Assembly: GCA_903928045.1 (NCBI GenBank)
Contig: CAIYPH010000415.1
Span: 1 to 7,516 of the forward strand
Direction of reading: 5' to 3'
DNA length: 7,516 nucleotides
Origin: an uncultured Rhodospirillales bacterium
Lineage (GTDB): Bacteria > Pseudomonadota > Alphaproteobacteria > Acetobacterales > Acetobacteraceae
Below the pieces are notes generated by a model. It saw nothing but the letters and a program-made list of their open reading frames with translations, had not been told where the DNA came from and did no database searches. Below are positions 1 through 7,334 of the stretch, piece by piece. Both the position numbers and the translations under genes were made by a program. How positions within the stretch are numbered: the stretch's first letter is position 1; every line of letters begins with the position of its first letter.

Positions 1-168
1 GGCGCCGGTAACCTGGTCTCTTCGATCTCGACCAACGCGGCTGGCAACATCACGGTTCAGTATGGCTATACCCCGGCTCCGGTGCCGGAGCCCGCTTCGA
101 TGACGCTGCTTGGCGCCGGACTCCTTGGCCTTGGCGCGATCTCCCGCCGCCGCGGCAAGAAGGCCTGA
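1..168 (+). CDS. PEP-CTERM sorting domain protein, C-terminal end only
   Basis: Frame 1 is open from the first base of the window to a TGA at 166-168, giving the last 55 residues of a protein whose start lies outside. The tail has the three parts of a PEP-CTERM sorting signal: the motif VPEPAS (residues 28-33 of the visible part), a hydrophobic segment (MTLLGAGLLGLGAI), and a basic end (SRRRGKKA). In this family the tail directs an exported protein to exosortase (EpsH/XrtA type) in the inner membrane, where it is cleaved and attached to the surface or exopolysaccharide matrix. The visible upstream part is rich in Ser, Thr, Asn and Gly, as is usual for such proteins, but shows no recognisable domain. 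The gene converges on the amidohydrolase gene and is followed by a strong hairpin terminator. The sorting class is clear; the function of the protein is unknown. Confidence 0.9.
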   Translation, partial: GAGNLVSSISTNAAGNITVQYGYTPAPVPEPASMTLLGAGLLGLGAISRRRGKKA

Positions 169-192
169 GTTCTCCTCGCATCACTCCGCGTG

Positions 193-223
193 AACGGCGG
201 CCTTCGGGCCGCCGTTTTCGTTT
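193..223 (+). terminator. Intrinsic terminator with UUCG tetraloop
   Basis: A perfect 10-bp inverted repeat (AACGGCGGCC, positions 193-202, with GGCCGCCGTT, 207-216) closes on a TTCG loop with C-G closing bases, the very stable cUUCGg tetraloop. It is followed by a T-rich run (TTCGTTT, 217-223). It lies 24 nt after the PEP-CTERM stop codon and just beyond the stop of the convergent amidohydrolase gene. It fits a rho-independent terminator for the plus-strand gene. On the minus strand the trailing sequence is not U-rich, so termination of the opposing operon here is possible but less well supported. Confidence 0.88.
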
Positions 224-228
224 GGGGG

Positions 229-1695
229 TTAGCCGCGCCGCAGTACCGGATAGCTCGGTGGAAAGATCGTCTCCACCGGCGGGTGCTTCCAGGTGCGCTC
301 CGGGTATTTCGCTATCAGCCCGTCGAACTGCGCCTGGGCGCGGGTATGGGCGGCGGAAAGGTCGAACCCCGGGAGTTCGCCATTTTGCACGACATGCCGC
401 CCGGCGACGAACACGTCGCTGACGTCGCGGCCCTGGCTGCCGATCAGCAGGGTCTGGATCGGGTCGATCACCTGGCCGATCAACGGATGCGACATGTCGA
501 ACACCGCGATATCGGCCTGGGCGCCGGGCATCAGCCGGCCGAGATCGGGGCGGTGCAGCGCGTCGGCGCCGCCGATGGTCGCCGCGTCATAATAGTCGGC
601 GGCGCGCACGCTGGCGGCCGTTCCTTCCATCACCCGGCATAGCAGCACGCCCGCCTGCATATTGGCGAGCAGATCGGCCGGCCAGGTGTCAGTGCCCAGG
701 CCGATGGTGAGTCCGCGGGCGCGATATTTGGCGAAACTATCGAGCGCCCGTCCGCCACGTGCGGAGACGATGGGGCAATGCACGATCGATGCGCCGGATG
801 CCCCGATGATATCGAGATCCCGCCCCGGCCGGTCGATCCCGCGCGAGCCGGAGACCCAGGTGCCGTGCGGCAGCATGGCGCGCGGCGAGAGGAAGCCGAG
901 GCTTTCCAGCCATTCCGGCGGGCTCATGCCGTGCTGCTTCAGCACCAGCTCGTATTCCACCTTGGACTGGCAGCAGTGCAGCCGGACGGGCACGTCCATA
1001 TCGCGCACCGCGGCCGCCGTGCGGCGCAGCAATTCGGCGGTGCTGGTCTCGATGCGGTCGGGCGCCAGCATGGTGCGCACCAGGCCGCCCCTCGTGTTCT
1101 CATGGTCGCGGCAGAAGCGGATCGCGTCATCCAGGCCGGCAAGGCCGCGTGGCTCGTCGTAGAACGTGTCGATCACCCCATCCTCGCGAATGAAGGTGTT
1201 GCCGGTGCGGTAGGCCGGGCCGAGATAGGCGCGGATGCCGAGCTCGCCGGCGGCCTCGGCGGCGGCGCTGAACTCCTCCACCGTTTCGCCCCAGGTGCGG
1301 TAGAACAGCGAGGCGATGGGCAGCGCGGTGGTGATGCCGTGGCGCAGCAGCATGGCGAAGGCGTAGCGCTTCTGGAACGCCAGCTCCTCGGCCGAATACA
1401 TCTCGTACGGCCCGCGATCCATGTAGGTCTGAGGCCAGACGCGCCCTTTCTCCCAGGCCGGTTGGTTGTCGTAGCCGAGAATCGTGGTGTCGAGGTCGGA
1501 CAGTGCGTCGAGATCGATCAGGCCGGGTCCGATCAGCGACAGGCCGAAATCATGGCGGACATCCACCTCGCCCGGGAAGTCATGCCCGACAAAGATGATG
1601 CGGTCGCCCTCGATCACCACTTCGCCGTTTTCCAGCAGGCGGTGCCCGCCATTGGCGTGGCCCACCACGTGGCGGGCGGTCAAGAGGGTGCGCAT
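229..1695 (-). CDS. Amidohydrolase-superfamily protein, chlorohydrolase-like, with degenerate metal site
   Basis: The 488-residue protein has the composite fold of cyclic amidohydrolases: an N-terminal beta-sandwich strand (about 1-55), a TIM-barrel core (about 56-390), and a C-terminal sandwich return (GAQADIAVFDMSHP, 391-404). Expected catalytic landmarks are H240 (VRLHCC), H277 (LPHGTW), HCPIV (306-310) and D336 (GLGTDTWPADLLANMQ). Two things differ. The metal-binding HxH after strand 1 (canonical PGLID-x-H-x-H) reads PGLIDLDAL, so both histidines are gone (D63, L65), and the usual Glu three residues after the strand-5 His is Q243. The protein could be a mononuclear or unusual hydrolase, or non-catalytic. 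Family members deaminate or dechlorinate N-heterocycles in the cytoplasm; the substrate here is unknown. The start is the ATG at 1695, which overlaps the upstream TAA by one base (TAATG) after a weak AGGTG; a 64-residue extension upstream would lie inside the preceding gene and has no family character. It is the last gene of the operon. Confidence 0.85.
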   Translation of the reverse strand: MRTLLTARHVVGHANGGHRLLENGEVVIEGDRIIFVGHDFPGEVDVRHDFGLSLIGPGLIDLDALSDLDTTILGYDNQPAWEKGRVWPQTYMDRGPYEMYSAEELAFQKRYAFAMLLRHGITTALPIASLFYRTWGETVEEFSAAAEAAGELGIRAYLGPAYRTGNTFIREDGVIDTFYDEPRGLAGLDDAIRFCRDHENTRGGLVRTMLAPDRIETSTAELLRRTAAAVRDMDVPVRLHCCQSKVEYELVLKQHGMSPPEWLESLGFLSPRAMLPHGTWVSGSRGIDRPGRDLDIIGASGASIVHCPIVSARGGRALDSFAKYRARGLTIGLGTDTWPADLLANMQAGVLLCRVMEGTAASVRAADYYDAATIGGADALHRPDLGRLMPGAQADIAVFDMSHPLIGQVIDPIQTLLIGSQGRDVSDVFVAGRHVVQNGELPGFDLSAAHTRAQAQFDGLIAKYPERTWKHPPVETIFPPSYPVLRRG

Positions 1696-2897
1696 TACGG
1701 CACCTGGAAGGCGGCGGCGCCGTTGCGCGCGGTGATGCGGCCGCGCTTGAAGGTGATGCGATCGACCGGACGGGAGACCACCGCCTCGGTGAGGCAGGAG
1801 CCAGGCAGCAGCACCAGATCGGCCGGCTTGCCGACCGCGATGCCGTAGTCGCTGAGCCCCATCATCTTCGCCCCGCCATGGGTGCACACGTCGAGCGCCT
1901 GCTCCACCTCGGTGTCGTGGCGGAGGTTGTTGCGCATGCCCAGGATCATCGCGCGCTCCAGAATATCGGCGTCACCATGGGGGCCCCAGGTGTCACGAAT
2001 GCCGTCCGAGCCGGTGCCGACCACCACGCCGGCGGCGCGCGCGCGCAGCAGCGGCGGAACCGGGCGGGAGGGGGTGCCGAGGGTCATGATGGCGATTTCG
2101 GCGGCTGCGAGATCGGCCAGCAGCCGGTCCACCGCGGCGACATCGGGCATGCCGAGGCAGAAGGCGTGGCTGATCACCACGGATTGCCCGCGCATGCCGA
2201 GTGCCTTCGCCCGCTCGATGATGAGATCCATCGAGAAGGCGCCCATCTCGCCGGGCTCGTGCAGATGGATGTCCACCCCCTTGCCGTGGCGCTGGGCGAG
2301 GCCGAACACCGCATCGAGATGCCCCTTGGGGTCGCGGTCCATCGAGCACGGATCGATGCCGCCCACCGCATCGGCGCCGAGGCGCATCGCGGTGTCCATC
2401 AGCTCCAGCGTGCCTGGCCGGCGCAGCAGGCCGGATTGCGGGAAGGCGACGATCTGCATGTCCACGTGAGCGGCATGCGCCGCCTTGGTGGCCATCACCC
2501 CCTCGATGGAGGTGACGCCGCATTCGGTATCCACGTCGACATGGGTTCGGATATGGGTGGTGCCGTGGCCCACCGTCAGCGCCACCTGCCGGGAGGATTG
2601 GCGATGCGCGTCGATGCCGAGCGCCCGCTTCATCGCCCGCTCATTGTCGATCTTGTCGAGCAGCGCGGGCCCGACCTTGTTCACGTACCAGGGCATCCCG
2701 TACAGCGTCTTGTCGAGATGCGCATGCGCCTCGACCAGGCCGGGGATGGCGAGCAGCCCGTGGCCGTCGAACACCGGGAGGCCGGGTTCGGCCGGGCCGC
2801 CAATGGCGGTGATCCGGCCGGACTTGATGGTGATCGAGGTTTCCGCCCCGCCATGGGGGCGGATATTGGCAATGATCAGGTCGGGCATGTCGCTCAC
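1695..2897 (-). CDS. Cytosine-deaminase-like amidohydrolase
   Basis: A 400-residue cytoplasmic metal-dependent hydrolase of the cytosine deaminase / N-isopropylammelide aminohydrolase group. The metal and catalytic residues are all present: H58 and H60 in VEAHAHLDKT, H211 with the catalytic-type E214 in VDIHLHEPGE, H244 in VISHAFCLG, and D298 in GTGSDGIRDTWGPHG. H118 (IRTHVDVDTE) and the G-rich C-terminal strand (GKPADLVLLPG, 356-366) also fit. Such enzymes hydrolyse an exocyclic amino group or ring amide of a pyrimidine- or triazine-like substrate. The actual substrate is not determined, so codA is not assigned. The GTG at 2897 makes a 4-nt GTGA overlap with the binding-protein stop; ATG at 2888 (residue 4) is an alternative start. 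It overlaps the downstream amidohydrolase by one base. Its intact active site contrasts with that neighbour. Confidence 0.9.
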   Translation of the reverse strand: MSDMPDLIIANIRPHGGAETSITIKSGRITAIGGPAEPGLPVFDGHGLLAIPGLVEAHAHLDKTLYGMPWYVNKVGPALLDKIDNERAMKRALGIDAHRQSSRQVALTVGHGTTHIRTHVDVDTECGVTSIEGVMATKAAHAAHVDMQIVAFPQSGLLRRPGTLELMDTAMRLGADAVGGIDPCSMDRDPKGHLDAVFGLAQRHGKGVDIHLHEPGEMGAFSMDLIIERAKALGMRGQSVVISHAFCLGMPDVAAVDRLLADLAAAEIAIMTLGTPSRPVPPLLRARAAGVVVGTGSDGIRDTWGPHGDADILERAMILGMRNNLRHDTEVEQALDVCTHGGAKMMGLSDYGIAVGKPADLVLLPGSCLTEAVVSRPVDRITFKRGRITARNGAAAFQVP

Positions 2898-4468
2898 TTC
2901 ATCCGCGTCAGCCAGTGGCGCGGCTTGTTGTCGGGCAGCTGCACCACTTCGGTGACGGTGTCGCGCGTCGCCCAGATCATCGGCTGCTGGTGCAGCGGCA
3001 GGAACAGCATCTCGCGCTTGGCGATCATCAGCGCCTGATCCATCAGCGCGAGGCGCTTCGGCCGGTCCATCTCATTGGCCGAGGCGTCGATCAGCCGGTC
3101 GATCTCCGGCGTGCTCCAATTGCCCCAGTTGAACACGCCGGCCGCCATGGTCTTGCTGTGCACGACCTGGAGCAGGATCGAATAGGCGTCGATCGCCGGC
3201 TCATTGGCCCAGCCCAGCGGAGTGATATCGAAGGCACCGGCCACGCGCTTCTGGGTGATGGTGGCGCGCGGCCCGATGGTGAGTGCGGCCTTCACGCCGA
3301 TTTTCGCCCACATCGCCGCGGTCGCCTGGCAGATCGGCTCCTCATTGACGTAGCCGTCATTGGCGCAGAGCAGGCCGAGGGAGAAACCATTCGGGTAGCC
3401 GGCCTCGGCGAGCAGCTTCTTCGCCGCCTCCACGTCGAACGGCGCGCGGGGCTCCTGTGCGGGCGTGTAGCCGGGGATGGTCGGGTCGACCAGCGCGCCG
3501 GTGTTACGGGAATAGCCACGCATCAGGTTCTTGCGGATCGCCTCGATATCGATCGCCTGATCGAGCGCGCGGCGGACGCGCACGTCCTTCAGCGGGTTGC
3601 GGTCGGTGATGTCGGAGGCGGTGAGCTTGTCGCCGAGGTTCAGCGCGTAGAACACCGTGCGCAACTCGCGCGCCGGCAGCAGCTTCACCCCGCCGGCGCC
3701 CTCAAGCCGGCTGACCGTCTGCAGCGGCACGGCGTTGGTGTAGTCCACCTGCTCGCTCATCAGCCCGGCGAGGCGAGTCGCGTCGGACGTGATGGGCATG
3801 AACTCGATGCGCTTGAGGTTGTGCTTCGGCTTGTCCCACCAGTTGGGATTGACGTTCATGGTGGTCTTCTGGTCAGCGACCCGGCTTTCGAAGATGAAGG
3901 GGCCGGTGCCGTTGGCGTGGCTGGTGGCGTAGCCCTCGATGCCCTTGCCGACATCGGTCGCCGCTTCGGTCTTGTTGGTGACCAGCCAGGGCTTGGAGAA
4001 GATGAAGATGTTGGTGAGGTCGTTGAGCAGCAGCGGGTAGGGGCCGGTCAGCTCGATATCGACGGTCTGGGCATCGACGGCGCGGGCGCTCTTATAGGCG
4101 GAGAGATTGCCTTTCAGCGGCGAGTTGTCATCGGTGGCGCGCTTCAGCGAGACGATCACGTCATCGGCGGTGAGCGGCGCGCCATCATGGAATTTCACCC
4201 CGGGGCGGAGATGGAAGCGCCACACGGCCGGTGAGACCAGCTCCCAAGACGTCGCCAGCGCCGGCTCCACCTTGAGCTCCGCATCGTAGCGCACCAGGCC
4301 TTCATAGACATGGTTGAGGAAGGCAAGCGTGAAGGTATCGCCGAAGGAGTCCGGGTCGAGCGAGCCGATGTCGCGCTGGCCGGCCCAGCGCAAGGTTTGC
4401 GCCTGCACGGGTTGCACCAGGCAAGCGGCGGCGATGGCGAGGGCGGCGAGGCGGGTGGATAGGCGCAT
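2894..4468 (-). CDS. ABC transporter substrate-binding protein, family 5 (DppA/OppA type)
   Basis: A 524-residue periplasmic solute-binding protein, the normal length for the SBP_bac_5 family. A Sec signal peptide covers residues 1-23: basic start (R2, R6), hydrophobic core, cleavage after VQA. Lipobox cysteine is absent from the cleavage site, so it is likely soluble. Family features are ALATSWEL (70-77), FHLRPGVKFHDGAPLTADDV (85-104), GTGPFIF (187-193), NPNWW (207-211) and DVRVRRALDQAID (295-307). C369 and C380 could form a disulfide. It captures the ligand for the two permeases encoded upstream. The family binds peptides, nickel, opines, glutathione and other compounds, so the fold does not reveal the ligand; the two following hydrolases suggest a nitrogenous molecule. 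The start is ATG 4468, with GGAG at 4478-4481. The 99 nt between this gene and the DppC-type gene is the only real gap in the operon; I see no convincing promoter or terminator there. The gene sits after the permeases, not first as in classical dppABCDF. Confidence 0.95.
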   Translation of the reverse strand: MRLSTRLAALAIAAACLVQPVQAQTLRWAGQRDIGSLDPDSFGDTFTLAFLNHVYEGLVRYDAELKVEPALATSWELVSPAVWRFHLRPGVKFHDGAPLTADDVIVSLKRATDDNSPLKGNLSAYKSARAVDAQTVDIELTGPYPLLLNDLTNIFIFSKPWLVTNKTEAATDVGKGIEGYATSHANGTGPFIFESRVADQKTTMNVNPNWWDKPKHNLKRIEFMPITSDATRLAGLMSEQVDYTNAVPLQTVSRLEGAGGVKLLPARELRTVFYALNLGDKLTASDITDRNPLKDVRVRRALDQAIDIEAIRKNLMRGYSRNTGALVDPTIPGYTPAQEPRAPFDVEAAKKLLAEAGYPNGFSLGLLCANDGYVNEEPICQATAAMWAKIGVKAALTIGPRATITQKRVAGAFDITPLGWANEPAIDAYSILLQVVHSKTMAAGVFNWGNWSTPEIDRLIDASANEMDRPKRLALMDQALMIAKREMLFLPLHQQPMIWATRDTVTEVVQLPDNKPRHWLTRMK

Positions 4469-4477
4469 GCGGGGCGT

Positions 4478-4481
4478 CTCC
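4478..4481 (-). promoter_or_regulatory. Ribosome binding site of the binding-protein gene
   Basis: GGAG lies 9 nt before the ATG at 4468. It supports that start and independent initiation, since this is the one operon gene not overlapping its predecessor. Confidence 0.55.
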
Positions 4482-4567
4482 GGTCGCGAAAGGAAGCAGC
4501 TACGCTAACCGGCATTCCCGCTCTTCGGATAGTGCATATCAACCATGCGGTGGAGAAAATCCGCTGC

Positions 4568-5431
4568 TCAGGGCAAGGTTGGGTCCAGCCGATCGCGCAG
4601 CCAGTCGCCGACGAGGCTCACGCTGAGGGTGGTGGTGACGATGACGAAGCTGGGAGTGAGCAGGATCCAGGGCGCGCGGGTGAGGTATTCGCGGCCATAG
4701 CCGACCATGTTGCCGAGCGAGGTCATCGGCGGCTGCACGCCGAGGCCGAGGAAGGAGAGGCCGGATTCCAGCAGTACCACCTCGGGGAAGGAGAGCGTGG
4801 CGGCGACAATGAGGGTGGCGGCGATGTTGGGCAGGATGTGGCGCAGATAAATCCGCCCCGGCCGCGCACCGAGCTGGCGCACCGCGGCCGCGTAGCCCTG
4901 GGCATTGGCGGATACCGCGAGGCCGCGCGCCATCCGCGCATAGCGCTCCCAGCCGTAGAGCCCCATCAACCCGATGAACAGCGGCAGCGAGTTGCCGAAG
5001 AACGCCAGCACGGCGAGCGCGATAATGAGGAAGGGCATGCTCGCCTGGAAGTCGATCAACATCAACACGATCTGCTCTACCCAGCCACGGAAATGCGCGG
5101 CGATGAAGCCGAGCGTAGTGCCGAGCACGGCGGCGATGATGGTGGCGCCGAAGGCGATGGTGACGGACATGCGGATCGACACCATCAGCCGGCTCAGCAC
5201 GTCCCGCCCGAGCTCGTCAGTGCCGAGCGGGTGCGCCCAGACACCGCCGAACAGCACCGGTGGGCGCAGCCGGGCTTTCAGGTCCATCTGGGTGATGCCG
5301 TAGGGACGCAGAATCTCGGCGAGCAGCGCGATGGCGAGAATCAGGCCGATCCACCCCATCGCCACCAGCACCGCCGGCGGGATGGCGCGGCGGTGGATCA
5401 CCGGCGCGGCGGTTGCGACAACGCTGGACAT
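4568..5431 (-). CDS. ABC transporter permease, DppC/OppC type
   Basis: A 287-residue inner-membrane protein. An N-terminal cytoplasmic stretch and first membrane segment (about 20-41) precede the hallmark HPLGTDELGRDVLSRL (67-82) that marks the DppC/OppC subfamily. Further hydrophobic segments follow around 90-112, 121-145, 148-160, 205-222 and 255-275. The coupling loop that docks on the ATPase is at about 180-202 (AAAVRQLGARPGRIYLRHIL), matching the EAA-loop pattern with the conserved central Gly. GLSFLGLGVQPP (224-235) is also typical. It pairs with the DppB-type permease to form the channel. The start is ATG 5431, overlapping the upstream TGA by one base (TGATG) with GAGGAA 6 nt ahead; the longer upstream open frame runs through the preceding gene and is rejected. 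Substrate unknown. Confidence 0.95.
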   Translation of the reverse strand: MSSVVATAAPVIHRRAIPPAVLVAMGWIGLILAIALLAEILRPYGITQMDLKARLRPPVLFGGVWAHPLGTDELGRDVLSRLMVSIRMSVTIAFGATIIAAVLGTTLGFIAAHFRGWVEQIVLMLIDFQASMPFLIIALAVLAFFGNSLPLFIGLMGLYGWERYARMARGLAVSANAQGYAAAVRQLGARPGRIYLRHILPNIAATLIVAATLSFPEVVLLESGLSFLGLGVQPPMTSLGNMVGYGREYLTRAPWILLTPSFVIVTTTLSVSLVGDWLRDRLDPTLP

Positions 5432-6354
5432 CAGGATTTCCTCGCCCGCATCCGCGGGTCCAGCACGCCATAGAGCAGATCGACGGTGAGGTTGGCCGCC
5501 ACCATCGTGCAGGCGACAAGCAGCAGGATGCACTGCACCACCGCGAGATCGCGGTTTGCCACCGCCACCACCAGCAGGCGCCCCACGCCGGGCCAGGAGA
5601 ACACGCTCTCCACCACCACCGCACCCGCGATCAGGCTGCCGACCATGAAGCCGACGATGGTGACGGTGGGGATGGCGGCATTGGGCAGCGCATGGCCGCG
5701 CACCACCTGCGGCCAGGGCACACCCTTGGCGCTCGCCGTGCGGATGAAGGGCTGGCCGAGCACTTCCAGCATCGCCGAGCGGGTGAAGCGCGCCAGCACG
5801 CCGGCGCCGCCGAGCCCCATGGTGATCACCGGCAGGATGGCGCTGCGCCAGCTCTCCTGCCCGCCCGAGGGCAGCCAACCCAGCTGCACCGCGAAGACCA
5901 GCACCAGGATCAGCCCGAGCACGAAGCTCGGCACCGTGAACCCGGCGACCGCCAGCGTCATCACGGCGCGATCGGTGAACGAGTTGCGATGCAGCGCAGC
6001 CTGGATGCCGGCTGGCACTCCGAGGCCGACTTTCAGGATGAACGCGGGGATGGTGAGCATGAGGGTCGCCGGGATGCGCTCCAGCACCAGCACGATCGCC
6101 GGCCGCCCGTCGCGCATGGACTGGCCGAGCTCGCCCTGGGCGATGGCGCCGAAATAGCGGAAATACTGCACCCAGATCGGCTGATCGAGCCCCCAGGCGC
6201 GGCGGAAGGCGGCGAGCGCCTCGGGCGGCGCCTCAGGTGACATGATCGCCACCGCCGGGTCGCCGGACAGGCGCAGCACGATGAAGGCGAAGGTGACGAC
6301 CAGCACGATGGTCAGCGCGGCGCGGCCGAAGCGGATGGCGAGGAAGCGGAGCAT
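5431..6354 (-). CDS. ABC transporter permease, DppB/OppB type
   Basis: A 307-residue inner-membrane protein, the usual length for DppB. It opens with the typical short basic start and first helix (MLRFLAIRFGRAALTIVLVV, 1-20), followed by RLSGDPA (28-34). A periplasmic stretch contains GLDQPIWVQYFRYFGAIAQG (55-74) and GELGQSM (74-80). Membrane segments lie around 98-118, 130-158, 172-188, 228-248 and 272-296. The EAA coupling loop is FIRTASAKGVPWPQVVRGHA (203-222), followed by LPN. ESVFSWPGVGRL (249-260) and the end DLLYGVLDPRMR (292-303) are standard for the subfamily. It forms the channel with the DppC-type partner. The start is ATG 6354, sharing one base with the ATPase stop (TGATG). No strong ribosome binding site is visible there, so it probably depends on translational coupling. 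An upstream 38-residue extension in the same frame is inside the ATPase gene and is not credible. Confidence 0.95.
   Translation of the reverse strand: MLRFLAIRFGRAALTIVLVVTFAFIVLRLSGDPAVAIMSPEAPPEALAAFRRAWGLDQPIWVQYFRYFGAIAQGELGQSMRDGRPAIVLVLERIPATLMLTIPAFILKVGLGVPAGIQAALHRNSFTDRAVMTLAVAGFTVPSFVLGLILVLVFAVQLGWLPSGGQESWRSAILPVITMGLGGAGVLARFTRSAMLEVLGQPFIRTASAKGVPWPQVVRGHALPNAAIPTVTIVGFMVGSLIAGAVVVESVFSWPGVGRLLVVAVANRDLAVVQCILLLVACTMVAANLTVDLLYGVLDPRMRARKS
5438..5443 (-). promoter_or_regulatory. Ribosome binding site of the DppC-type gene
   Basis: GAGGAA lies 6 nt before the ATG at 5431, inside the end of the DppB-type gene. It decides the start of the DppC-type permease against a much longer upstream open frame. 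Confidence 0.7.
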
Positions 6355-7334
6355 CAGGCGGCGATCCGGCTCGGGGTCTCGGCGAGATGGCAGGCAACGG
6401 CGCGGCCATCGGGCAGCGTGGTCACCGCCGGGTCCTCCGCCGCGCAACGGGGCATCGCCTGGGGGCAACGGGGATGGAAGGCGCAGCCGGTGGGGCGGTT
6501 GGCCGGATTCGGCGGCTCGCCCTGCAGCACGATGCGCGGCCGCTGACGATGGCCGGGCACCGGCACGGCGGAAATCAGCGCCTGCGTATAGGGGTGCGCC
6601 GGGGTGGCGAATACGATATCGGGGTCGCCCCGCTCAACCACGCGGCCGAGATACATCACCGCGACATCATGGCTCACCTGGCGCACCACCTTCAGGTCAT
6701 GGCTGATGAACACCAGCGCGACGCCGCGGGCGGCCTGGATATCCGCCAGCATGTTCACCACCTGCGCCTGGATCGACACGTCGAGCGCCGAGATCGGCTC
6801 GTCGCACACCAGCAGCGCCGGGTCAGTGGCGAGCGCGCGGGCGAGCACGGCGCGCTGACGCTGGCCGCCCGAGAGCTCATGCGGATGCCGCGCCGCCTGG
6901 TCCGGCCGCAGCCCGACGTCGCGCAGCAGCGCGGCCACGCGGTCCTGCCGCTCGGATTTGGCGCCGATGCCGTGAATATCGAGCGGCTCGGCAATCTGTG
7001 CGGCGATGGTCAGCCGCCGGTCGAGCGCGCCCAGCGGGTCCTGGAAGACGAGTTGCATGTCGCGCCGCATGGCACGCCAGGGCGCCGAGCCGGGGGCGGG
7101 CAGCGGCGCGTCGCGGAAGCGCACGCTGCCTTCATCCGGCGCCTCCAGCCCGAGCGCGAGCCGGCCGGTGGTGGATTTGCCGCAGCCGGATTCACCGACG
7201 ATACCGAGCGTCTGCCCGGGCGCGACCTCGAGGCTGACACGATCCACCGCCCGCACCAGGCTGCCGCGGCCGAACATCCCGCCACCGGTGCGATAGACCC
7301 GGCTGACGCCTGCTAGGCGGAGGAGGGGCATCAT
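6354..7334 (-). CDS. ABC transporter ATPase, DppF/OppF type
   Basis: A 326-residue cytoplasmic ATPase that powers the importer. All ABC motifs are intact: Walker A GESGCGKST (47-55), Q-loop Q98 in LVFQDP, signature LSGGQRQR (154-161), Walker B LLVCDEP (174-180), D-loop SALD (182-185), and H212 in FISHDL. The C-terminal oligopeptide/dipeptide extension carries HPYTQALISAVP (247-258) and four cysteines (C284, C290, C297, C315) in the pattern seen in this subfamily, where they may bind a cluster or metal. The QDPLGALDRR sequence near the Q-loop suggests the DppF rather than the DppD partner. Dpp-type importers normally use a DppD/DppF heterodimer; no intact partner is visible. ATG 7334 has GAGGAG 6 nt upstream; ATG 7331 is the next codon and would give the TGATG overlap used elsewhere in the operon. 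The in-frame ATG at 7409 gives an N-terminus read from IS-like DNA and is rejected. Confidence 0.95.
   Translation of the reverse strand: MMPLLRLAGVSRVYRTGGGMFGRGSLVRAVDRVSLEVAPGQTLGIVGESGCGKSTTGRLALGLEAPDEGSVRFRDAPLPAPGSAPWRAMRRDMQLVFQDPLGALDRRLTIAAQIAEPLDIHGIGAKSERQDRVAALLRDVGLRPDQAARHPHELSGGQRQRAVLARALATDPALLVCDEPISALDVSIQAQVVNMLADIQAARGVALVFISHDLKVVRQVSHDVAVMYLGRVVERGDPDIVFATPAHPYTQALISAVPVPGHRQRPRIVLQGEPPNPANRPTGCAFHPRCPQAMPRCAAEDPAVTTLPDGRAVACHLAETPSRIAA

Noticed and set aside
778..1848. Long plus-strand open frame opposite the amidohydrolases
   Set aside because: Composition is that of an antisense frame in GC-rich DNA (His, Gly, Ala, Arg, Gln rich) with no domain character; the minus-strand frame encodes a recognisable enzyme.
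1696..1887. 64-residue extension of the chlorohydrolase-like protein
   Set aside because: It reads through the coding end of the preceding amidohydrolase in another frame and is Arg/Gly/His-rich; ATG 1695 gives the expected N-terminal strand and a TAATG overlap.
1878..3038. Plus-strand open frame of 386 codons
   Set aside because: Spans the cytosine-deaminase-like gene and the gene junction in antisense; no recognisable motif or upstream ribosome site.
2915..4234. Plus-strand open frame of 439 codons
   Set aside because: Complete antisense shadow of the substrate-binding protein gene, rich in Arg, His and Gly.
4532..5473. Plus-strand open frame opposite the DppC-type permease
   Set aside because: Extremely rich in His, Asp, Glu and Gln, the complement of hydrophobic membrane codons; not a protein-like composition.
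5432..5878. Longer form of the DppC-type permease starting at 5878
   Set aside because: The extension is an out-of-frame reading of the DppB-type gene; the ATG at 5431 has a ribosome site and family-like N-terminus.
5413..6240. Plus-strand open frame opposite the DppB-type permease
   Set aside because: Same antisense artefact of a membrane-protein gene (His/Gln/Arg-rich).
6387..7316. Plus-strand open frame opposite the ATPase
   Set aside because: Antisense of a gene with all ABC motifs intact; no family features of its own.
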